This document shows, piece after piece, positions 54,092 to 64,000 of a DNA stretch of 64,000 bases (position 1 is its first letter; every line of letters begins with the position of its first letter). The notes below the pieces were generated by a model that worked only from the letters and a program-made list of their open reading frames with translations, did no database searches and was not told the DNA's origin. Both the position numbers and the translations under genes were made by a program. The stretch is taken from NCBI GenBank assembly GCA_949318235.1, contig OX439131.1, positions 29,079,518 through 29,143,517 on the forward strand, read 5' to 3'. The stretch comes from Ecdyonurus torrentis. Taxonomy: Eukaryota; Arthropoda; Insecta; Ephemeroptera; Heptageniidae.

Positions 54092-54093
<2 letters not shown>

Positions 54094-54161
<68 letters not shown>
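54094..54161. repeat. (CT)n microsatellite
   Basis: About 34 CT units; a second CT tract follows at 54230-54257. Confidence 0.98.
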
Positions 54162-54164
<3 letters not shown>

Positions 54165-54226
54165 AGTTCAGTTCACCACAATCTTCTATACAAACATCTC
54201 TAACCATTACCGTAATTGCCATTAAG

Positions 54227-54229
<3 letters not shown>

Positions 54230-54257
<28 letters not shown>
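54230..54257. repeat. (CT)n microsatellite
   Basis: About 14 CT units. Confidence 0.95.
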
Positions 54258-54261
<4 letters not shown>

Positions 54262-55024
54262 TTTCAACCACATTTGTTTTAAAAAAGAAATTGTCATACT
54301 TACTAAAATGTTCCAAAATTAAAATATTGCATTAATGAGAGATGTAATATAATATACATACATTTAAGTTATAATAATTCAAGGTACTTGATATTTATTC
54401 AAGTCATGACCAAACTTATACGATCATAATGATATAATCAATCAAATTAATGACTGACATTAATTTCAGTATAGTCTCTATATAATACAAGAATAAAATA
54501 GGTATAATATTTTTTTATTGTAAATGTCTTATAACGTATAAACAAAAGATTTATTATATAGAATTTTTGTTTTTTTATTGTATTGATGATTTATTTATTC
54601 TAAAATGGTAATGATATCATATTTAAAATTCAAGCTATTTGAATATTTTAATTTAAAATAATAGGAATAATAAATATCAAATTTGTTATATTGTAATTTA
54701 CGTAAAAGCCAATGTGTATAAATACAAGTAGCTTAATTTAACAATAGAAAATAATATATTTTGGTTATAATATAATTAACCAAAAATTTATTATTATTTT
54801 CATTTGTTTGTGTATTACTTTAATGAATTGCTTTGTTTGTAAACAATGATTATTTGTAACAGAATGATCGTAGTTATATGTTACGATATATTAACATTAT
54901 TACAGAGAATAATTAAGCTTAGCATTGTCTATTATATTTTTATTTTTTATGTACAGTATTTTCTTTATGTAATACAATAATGAGGAATACTACAAAAAAT
55001 TAGTTGCTATTTTTATTATACATA

Positions 55025-55297
55025 ATTCTAAAAGAGAGCAGTGTCTTGAATCGATAAATTTGCAAATTTCTAATTTTCGAGTTCATTATGTATTTTTAAT
55101 TAATTTTTGAAAATCATCAAATGACACTACGGTCGGTAACTTTTCCTATGTCCACATGAATAAATTATCACCTGTGACGTCATTTTTTGAAATTTAAAAA
55201 CTAATTAAAAATATAAAATTAACTTAAAATTTATAAATTTACGTATCAATCGATTCAGGACAGTGTACTCTTTTAGAATATGATATAAAATTAACCC
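55025..55297. mobile_element. Fold-back element sharing the inner part of family C
   Basis: Inverted arms begin with ATTCTAAAAGAG and end with CTCTTTTAGAAT; inside are ATCGATAAATTTG-like and ATTTTTAATTAATTTTT blocks around TGACGTCA at 55175. This corresponds to the inner part of the element at 33329-33779, without the GTTCACACGG outer ends. Confidence 0.65.
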
Positions 55298-56470
55298 GTA
55301 ATTTTGTTTTATCTTCCTTAGTGTGTATTAATATTTTATTTGCTGTACGTATTAACGTTCTTGTCATTACTTAATATTATTCACATTATAAAATCTACAT
55401 CAATAAAAAACAAAACGTTATTTATGTTGCATTAAAACATTACTCATTAAAATTTTGTAAAATATCATACTGCATTGTATATAATTTTTTAGGTATTTCA
55501 TGAATATAAAATATTTAATAACACACGAGGATTTTAATTTATGAAAGGTTAAAAAAAAAAATGATATTGTTTATTTACATCACAAAATAAATTAGTAACA
55601 ATGCAGTGGAATTTATTATATATATATGCGTGAAATATGAATGAATTGTTTTGTATTATTCCGTTCATCATACTGTGGACTGCTAATGACAAAGGCGTAA
55701 AATATTGCCTAATATTATCATATTTAATACACTTTATTATCATTAAATTATCATAAACTAACATAGGAGATAGATACAATTAGTTATAACAATAACTATA
55801 ATATTGGTATTCACACTCACGATTGTTCCTTTCATTTTGCTATGATCATAAACTTCAAAACTTGTAATAAAATTCATCCATTTCTATTAATAATAATAAT
55901 ATACATATATATCAAATTTTAATCAAACTTACAGAAACGGGTCAAATTTTGTGCACTAATTGACGATTCAGTAATTAAATATTAATATTTATTCAAATTT
56001 TCAAATTCTGCTGTAGAATTAAATAAATTTGAGCATATAATTTTATTTTATTTTGATTTTTTGGAATATATATTCTGAAATATGCAACAATAAAAAAATT
56101 CTTACTTACAATTCTTGGTTTACATTTATGGACAAAAAATTCATGTAATATGGTTGGCAAAACCTTGCATTCGCCCTCATTAAAGTTTATTATTATTAAA
56201 AATATAATTGATCTGAAAATGTTATTAGTTATCTTAATTGGTACTCTTGTATTTTCATCTCTTCCTAATCCCCCCCCCCCTCTTTCCCTCTCTTTGATAA
56301 AATGTGACACTTTTTTTTTCTTAATGTAAAAAATTATTCTTACTGAGAAATATAATATTTTTATATTTTTCACTTAAAAAAAGTACGATTTCTTTTCATT
56401 GCAAACACTTAATTGAAAACAGTAACGATGAAAGGTGCTCTAGTTCTATTTTTACACCTCCTAGGCTACT

Positions 56471-56506
<36 letters not shown>
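56471..56506. repeat. (CT)n microsatellite
   Basis: About 18 CT units. Confidence 0.97.
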
Positions 56507-56508
<2 letters not shown>

Positions 56509-57315
56509 GTGTTAAAGATCAATGTTGAGGTCATGGGGTCACACGCATATACATATAAAAAAAAAACAAAAAAAACTGCATACGTAATATATTTTAAAAC
56601 ACGCACTATATATATAGTATAGGGGTGTAAACTTTGTGCAACGTTGCTATAGTAAATTGAAAAATAATATTCTAATATTAATATTTTTAAAAGAATGTAG
56701 GACGAGCTTACGGATTTTATATAAACCTAACAAAACTAAAGCAAAAATTAGTTTACTGTTTTTACAACGTTTCATATATATTTGAAGTAGCTTTGAATAA
56801 TAATAAAAAAAAAAAATGTACTACAATAATATTATTTCAACATTTTAAGCATAGTTCTATATTACATTCATTCATTTCACTAAAAAAATGCCATTTTATA
56901 TTTATGTCCAATTTCAAGAAAACAACACGTTATTTTTAATGCAATAATAATATTGCAACACTTTGGATATTGAAAGGGTTTTGCTTTCGTGTTACACCGT
57001 GTTATATAAGCAGTAAACTGACTTTGGATATTTTTGTAAATGAAATACTCAATTTTTTTTATCTATTATTTTCAGTGAGATATAAAAATTTCTGTTTTAA
57101 AAAAAAAAATAATAATAATGTTCTATTTTTGAATGTTTGTTACGTTGAAACAGGTAAAATTTAAAATGATTTATAACCACAACTATAATTCATTTTATGT
57201 TTATATTATAACATAACACATGCTAAAATAAAGAAATAATATTTTCATATAGAGTGTATTTTCAGTTGTTTTACAATTCAATGGGCAAATAGTGAACAAA
57301 AAAACTAGAGACATA

Positions 57316-57361
57316 TACGCCAAGTGGTCGTTGAATCCTACTGGATTGTGGGCTTAATCCC
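57316..57361 (+). repeat. Possible SINE head fragment
   Basis: TACGCCAAGTGGTCG resembles box A and GGGCTTAATCCC resembles box B, but the spacing between them is short. Likely a deleted or decayed tRNA-derived head. Confidence 0.3.
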
Positions 57362-59751
57362 TGAAGACATATCACAAACCAACGGGAGTGCTTTACTATT
57401 TTTTTCTTCTCTCTCTCTCTCTCTGATCCTTTTCTTTTCTCTACGGATCACGTACTATAAAAAAAAAAGTAAAAAGTAAAAAATAAAAGAGCACATGGAT
57501 AATCATTTTTAGAGCAGCAGATTTTTTTCCCCTCTTTTTTGGGTTTACACATTGTAAAATGTTAGTTTCAAATGAACTGTTTATAAGTTTGTATTTTTGT
57601 ATGTATGGGTAGTATAAGCTTTAGAGCTTATATAATGGTCAAAGAAAAATAGTGTAAAAAGTTATATTGATTCACAATACTATTTTACAATACGTTATGT
57701 AATGCAGTCTCTTACAAAGACATTATATTATGTGCTTTTTTTTTTGTATTGGAAAGAAATTAGCCAAAATCATATAATGTGTTTTAGGAAATTAAGGTTG
57801 TTAAAATTTATCTTCATAAATTAATTATTTGGTGGGAAGAGATAGGGAAAGGATTGTTCTTGTTAAAAAGAACACAGCTACAACTGATGGAGTTTCATTT
57901 AGAAACGAATCAAATAAACGAATCAATGTGTGTCCATTAAAAGTTACGATCTTAAAAATGGAGTACTTTTTCTCCCCTTTCCGTTATAGCCAAGCAAGTT
58001 TAGACAAGGCGACGAAATTTCAATCACTACGCTTGATTAACTTGTTATTATCTTTTTTTTTTAATGTTCATTTTATATATAGGAAATTTGATATTTGTTT
58101 TTGATACGTCAATCGTTTTTTTAAATATTTTTACTTTCTATAATAATATAATACATTGATATTTATAATCTCTTTTTTTATTTTTTAATAAAAAAGGAAA
58201 TAAAATAGTCGATTAAAAAAATAAAAGTTTTATAATATTGCGTTTACTTCTGACAATATTATTAATAATACAAAAAAAATTTTGAATGAATTTTATTATT
58301 TGTTATTTATTTTATTACTATCATAATATAAAAAAGCCCTGTCTATATAAACTTTTATTGGTTTAAATATTAGTTTTATTGGGATAATAATATAGTAGAT
58401 AAATATTATAGAACACTCTTACATTGAAAGTATTAAAAAAAAGTAAAATAATTCATAGGTAACTACGAATATAAACTTTGATATTTAATTCATCGCCCAC
58501 ACGTCGGTATTTTTTTTATTAAATATGAGCACAACGTTTTTTTATTATATAATTATTCGTTATATTTGCTAAATTATATATTTGTTTGCATACGCTTCGA
58601 GTTGAATATTTAATATGGAAAAGAAAACATACCGTCATGAAATACTACATGTTTGTCCATGAATTAACATATCAATACTAATTATATACGTTTGTACAGT
58701 AGAATTTTATATTTAAATCAATAAATTCTAACATTTTAGGTCCACTATATTTTTATGTATACGTTTTCTATTTAATTACGATACATTATTGAATGAATTA
58801 GATATTTTTTTCCTATAAAAAACAAACAAACAAATAAATCTGAATTTGATACAAAGAATTTTTAGTTTTATTTTAATGTACAAATAACATTTTATGGTTT
58901 TGTTATTATTTTTTAAAGCTAATGTATAACGGAGTAATATACATTGTTTATATTTTTTTATAATTATATAGATCTTAGATAGTTTTATATTCAAGTTTTG
59001 AATAGAAGGCTCGTATCGCTGAAAATTCAAAAACTGAACAACAATTTTTTATACCATTTAAAAATCTATAAATGAAATCCTTTGATGAAAATTTCAGTGC
59101 TCGTGAGAATAAGATAACGGGTGAAAATATTGACATTATCATTAAGCTTTATGCAAATTAAATTTAAAATTTCAAAAATTTACATGGTGATTCATTTTAT
59201 ACATATGGAGCTTTTTAAATTTTCCACATTACTGATTTAAAAAAAAAAATCTGCATTTTTAAAATAAACACGGTAACTTAATTCCAGCCTTAAAGGTAAA
59301 TTCTTAAGAAAATACTGTATAATTAATTTTATTAATATATCTAGACAATTTATTAATTATTATAGGTTAAAAAAAAAACGTTAAAAAAACGAAAATTAAG
59401 CTCTTTAAATATTGTATATGTAAATATATAATATGCAAATTTTGCTATGTATTTGCAGATTAGTGTCATGTTAAAGAGCATTAACTTACGTATGTTACAA
59501 TAAAGGTACGTATTGTGCGTGTTTAAGTGAGCGTGTAATTGAGTGTGGTGTGACGGACGACTATTAGCTCTGCTTCTGATCGTACAGAACAGTACGTACT
59601 TTGCTAATGGAATGAGGGATGTTTAATTGATCACAGAAACTCTAATGTAAGTAATTTCAAAGACAACAAGCACAGCAATAACAGCATCATCATTATCATC
59701 ACAAAAATGAGATATACACAAGAGCTGCGCTTTAATACTCTCCCTTTTGTT

Positions 59752-59799
59752 TTTCTTTTCTTTTCTTTTCTTTTCTTTTCTTTTCTTTTCTTTTCTTTT
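59752..59799. repeat. (TTTTC)n tandem repeat
   Basis: Nine to ten pentamer units; gives a false Lys-rich minus-strand ORF. Confidence 0.97.
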
Positions 59800-60615
59800 T
59801 TTCTTTTTTTTTTTACTAATTTCAACTAATTAACATTATAAAGAATGGGGTGTTGCATATAATGTTTTTGTTTTAATTTTTAAATACCATGCATAGAAAA
59901 TTAGAAAATATATTGAGCAATTTCTTCGCAGCAAATTGGAGATTCTATTAGAGCATTTATACTTAATTTATATTTATTAATTATGCTATTATGCTTAATA
60001 TGCATAATTTATGAATATTTTGAAAGATAGCTCTATTATTGAAAAAAGTAGCGTGAAAAAAATGCATATGCTTCGCGCGCTGCGGAATTTCTAGATGAAG
60101 TATAGAGTGAAGAGTAATAAAGAAAGCGCTCTACTCGCCTAGACTGAAAAGTGCAGAAACTCAGCTTTACCGCAGAGGCATTGAGTGGTAGTTAATTGTC
60201 ATGCTTTTGTTACAAAAAGAGTATCCGAGTTTTAAAATTTAATATAAAATATTAACTTTGATGCTTTAAAGTTATTATAATAAATATAATATATATATAT
60301 AATATAATAAATATATTTATCATTTTAGTATGGTCTTTTAGTATAATTGTCCTTTTATGTTTCAAAATCACTTCGTAAAAATAGTGGAGAGGTGGTATGG
60401 TTTAAAAATTGTAAAAGGGTGGAAATAAAAATATTTCCAGTACAGATTATATTTTAACTGCTATAATTTTGAAAGTAAACTTTAAAAGATTTCAAAATAA
60501 TATTTTACTAGACTGTTCGTTTAGGTTAAAATTTAAAGGCAACATATTATTTAGTTTGAATTCTCATTACTTATTTTACCGCAATTTGTGAAGAAATAAA
60601 GCGAACAAAATAGTT

Positions 60616-60640
60616 CTCTCTCTCTCTCTCTCTCTCTCTC
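60616..60640. repeat. (CT)n microsatellite
   Basis: About 12 CT units. Confidence 0.95.
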
Positions 60641-61264
60641 GTTTTGTCACAAATTTACTTACGTTATTATCAAATCTTTCAACGAATACTTTTATAAAAA
60701 GAAATGACAAATTAAATTAATTGAATACGTAACTTGTATTTGTTGTTTGCTTTTGAACATTTCATAAAAAAGAAACAAATTATAATGTCTACGTTTTCAT
60801 GAAAGTTATTTCTACCGTATAATTAAACCACCTATATGTGGATTTTTTTTTTTTACAATTAGTTGTGATACAACATTTATGTACTTTAAAATAAATGAAG
60901 TATAATTGAATATATATATATATATATGTATAAATACATAATATTATAATAAAAAATTACCAATAGAAAATGAGTATTTTTTTTAATATGTAGTTTGTGA
61001 AGAAAAAATATACATATATTATAATGAATACAGTATTTTCTTTAGATTTAGTATATCATTTGTACGTAAAATTTGGTAAAAAAAATAGAGCTAAAATAAT
61101 GAATGCATATCAGAGGAAATTATATATTTTTTTTCTACGTAGGAGAAAAAAATCAGCCCTTACATAGGACAAACTACACATTAGTTACCAACACAAAAAC
61201 TGTATTTTATTGCTAAATAAACAGTGTTTCCATAAATTAGTGACATATTTGTCTGCTTAAATTG

Positions 61265-61552
61265 TGTGGGTTAAGTATTTCAGGTAGAGCCGCACACACA
61301 GCTAGCTATAGTCAAAATACACAGTGTGGTATTTGCCACAACATTTTCCATAGACAAACCGTGGAAAAATCAAAGGAAGCTGGCTGTTAATTATGCTGCT
61401 CTCGAATGTTTTGAATAGTCGTAGAATGCAATGCGATGTGTTCTCCTCACACAATGCATATGCACTCAACAGTGGCTAAAACTTTCGCATCCTTATCTCA
61501 CTATAACAATAAGAGAACGATCATTTAGCTGCTTCAACCACTCGGCTATATA
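61265..61552 (-). mobile_element. Candidate tRNA-derived SINE, degenerate
   Basis: On the minus strand TAGCCGAGTGGTTGAAGC (61548-61531) fits box A of a serine/leucine-type tRNA, and GGATGCGAAAG (61492-61482) could be a decayed box B. The following non-AT-rich body runs to about 61265. No tRNA cloverleaf could be completed, so a SINE or tRNA pseudogene is more likely than a functional tRNA. Confidence 0.4.
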
Positions 61553-62798
61553 CCATGATATCATATTCTATTAAATCACACAATATTTCTTTTTAAAGAA
61601 GTTATATAATGCTTCTCTATGTATATAATATGAAAGTAAAACTCTCTACTTCTTTATCTATTTTAAATCCTGTCACATGAGTTACTACAGTAGTGTATTG
61701 ATCCTTTTTTTTAATGATTAAGTATTGAATAATATTGCTTTTAAGAGAGCACCTATACTATACTTTTATATGCAACATGAATATGTTACATACTGTACAT
61801 TCTTTGTAAGTAAAAATTATATTTTTAGCTAATTTACATACAGGTACAACGTAAGATATATGAAAAATAACATATTTCTTTTTTTGACAGGCCAATATTA
61901 ATGGAGTGATGATAGAAAGACCATAAAAACCATCCTTGTGTATATATGTTTAACTAAAATTGTATAAACATTAAAACTGACATTTTTCTTTTAAACTTAA
62001 AATATAAATTTTTTGATATTTTTAGATTTTTAACATTCATCAGTGATCAAACTTTGAAAAACAAAAATCAATTCAGAAATTGTGTAAAATATTTTGTTGT
62101 ATTTTAACTTTCATTTAGTATTATGAACCTAATATAATTTATATTTTTTAAACTAAGAAAATGTACTTCATTATAATTATAAAAATTTAAGTTTTAATAA
62201 ACTTTCTACATACAAAATAATATAAAATTTCTTTTGTTTCAGTTTGTCAAATTAAACTTAACTTTAATTGTACACGCAAATATGATATTATCATTAAAAA
62301 ACTTGCGCTATATTTGCAATGTTATTATAATGAGGAAAATACCACAGCCGTTTTAACACTGAAACTTTTGAATATTTGGAAGAAAAATAAATGCAATTTT
62401 TATGACATATTATTAATTTTCAAACAAAATATAACTTTATTTATGATAACTCACTCAATTCAATACATTAAATTTAATTATATTAGAAAATTTTAAAATA
62501 TTTGTTAATGACTTACATGCGCAGTGATTACATAAATAATACAACTAGTACATTTTTTATATCAATGCTAACATTTTTATATAATCTACAACTGAAATGA
62601 AAAGAAAAAGAAGAATATTTAAATTGGCAATTATACATACCATCTAGTTTAAATATTATATATATTTTTTTTATTATTATATGTGAATATTGTTTTAATA
62701 TAACGCAATTTGAAATGAGACGAGAGACTTTACAGATGCTCTAGTATATAGGAATGTCTGATAAGCCATCGATTGAGGCTGGCAACGTGCCTTGTAGG

Positions 62799-62799
<1 letters not shown>

Positions 62800-62876
<77 letters not shown>
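62800..62876. repeat. (TA)n microsatellite
   Basis: Pure TA repeat. Confidence 0.98.
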
Positions 62877-62881
<5 letters not shown>

Positions 62882-63138
62882 ATACTGTATAGTAAAATTT
62901 TGCCTTTAGCTATCTTCTTGAACTAGCATGTAAATATAAACCAAGAGAGAATGAGCAGAATTGCACCCTCAACACACACTTAAGAATATGATATAATAAA
63001 CAAGGTGTATGAACATACCAAAATATAAAAATATAAAAAATATATTTTTTTATACAAATGACGTCATAGAATATTATTATTATTAACTTCTTGTATGGTA
63101 GTTAAAATGAAACATTACATATTTTAATTGTGGTTTCT

Positions 63139-63139
<1 letters not shown>

Positions 63140-63174
<35 letters not shown>
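63140..63174. repeat. (ATT)n microsatellite
   Basis: About 12 ATT units. Confidence 0.95.
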
Positions 63175-63175
<1 letters not shown>

Positions 63176-64000
63176 GAATGTTAGGATTTTGTAATCTCTA
63201 TTTCTTAACAAAAGACGACGTTAAAATCACGTATATTTTTGGAATTCTTTTCAAAAGAAGAAGAACTATAAGAGAGAGAGAGAGAGTATTACGTTTCCTC
63301 AAAAGAGAAAAAAAAAGGAACTTCAATTCTATTATGTTTGAAACGATGCAATAAATTCAATTTACTGCATGGTAAGATTTATTGTAACACATAATATCTA
63401 TTTCAATTAGAGTAGCCATTCATTTGTAGGTCTAATGTTTGATTTCCTAATTCGTGGTTCAAAATTTTCAACTATTTTAAGTGTTATTATTTTAGACTTT
63501 AAAGCAAAAAGTGTTTTTATCCAAGACAAGAAATATTCTTATCTCTTTACTACCCTCAATTAAAAACAAAAGCATAAATTATTATGTACTTTAACGAAAA
63601 AGCAATATTTTGCAATTAGTATAAACTTCCACAAAGGTAATTTTCCCACTAAATTATTCATTAAAGTATTACAAAAACCTTTTTTATACATTTATTTGTT
63701 TACAAATTTAACTAAATAATGTTTAATATAAATATATATAATCTTAAAACAAACAACACAATTTTAATATTGATTTTATTGTATTTTGACTCCATTTCCT
63801 CTTTTTCTAATACAGGATATTTACAAAAGTTTGTCTAAACACCTGCGTGTGTAAAATAAAATTCAATAATTTTTGAGAAGTTTGATGAACGATATCGACT
63901 TCAAAACTAGTTTTACATATTTTATTTTTCAACGACTAAACGTAAAAAAAAAAAAAAAAAAAAAAAGACATAACCTATGTGTTGAGTGTTTACTATACTT

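Larger units (their letters stand above)
50844..64000. other. AT-rich non-coding DNA
   Basis: Besides the listed repeats and SINE candidates, I see no coding exon. A GC-richer patch at about 60.07-60.20 kb (with TTCGCGCGCTGCGG) has no recognised content. Confidence 0.6.

Noticed and set aside
53986..54322. Overlapping Arg-Glu and Ser-Leu ORFs on both strands
   Set aside because: Product of the CT tracts at 54094 and 54230.
57829..58104. 91-codon plus-strand ORF
   Set aside because: No recognisable domain, no splice-bounded conservation visible and low-complexity end; could not be supported as a gene.

Overview
The window reads as a stretch of a large, very AT-rich invertebrate genome, most likely an arthropod (crustacean or chelicerate are both possible; the species cannot be fixed from sequence alone). 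The only host gene I can identify is split by spliceosomal introns and lies on the minus strand: three exons of an HCN/Ih hyperpolarization-activated, cyclic-nucleotide-gated channel. Everything else is intron or intergenic DNA dominated by microsatellites and small transposable elements.

Layout. The HCN exons, in transcription order, are 24332-24169 (S1-S2), 7101-6965 (S2-S3 linker, S3) and 5143-5006 (S3-S4 linker, S4 voltage sensor). They join in frame, have GT/AG borders, and are separated by introns of 17,067 and 1,821 bases. The pore, C-linker and cyclic-nucleotide-binding exons are not in the window and should lie beyond base 1; the canonical N-terminal exon was not found. A GC-rich island at 43.14-43.31 kb carries a short minus-strand ATG reading frame with a GTAAGT donor whose phase fits the S1 exon, so it is a candidate alternative first exon.

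Mobile DNA. A LINE with an uninterrupted 706-residue reverse-transcriptase ORF sits at 48.5-50.8 kb and ends in an AATAAA signal and an (AAATC)n tail; its endonuclease half is missing. A tRNA-derived SINE lies at 45.6-45.9 kb (minus), with weaker SINE candidates at 61.3-61.6 and 57.3 kb. A hAT-type non-autonomous element with 12-base inverted termini and a perfect 8-base target duplication lies at 23357-23889. At least four families of fold-back (MITE-like) elements occur, several flanked by TTAA. Strikingly, the palindrome TGACGTCA occurs 17 times in the window, mostly inside these otherwise different fold-back families.

RNA-like signal. Bases 3729-3780 fold as a type I hammerhead ribozyme, complete with the CUGACGA core, stem II, stem III and stem I, but with two core substitutions expected to impair cleavage. 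It looks like the relic of a hammerhead-bearing retroelement.

Simple repeats. More than ten long (TA)n tracts, several (GA)n/(CT)n tracts, compound CT-CA-TA tracts and many poly-A/T runs account for most of the apparent short ORFs, which are not genes.
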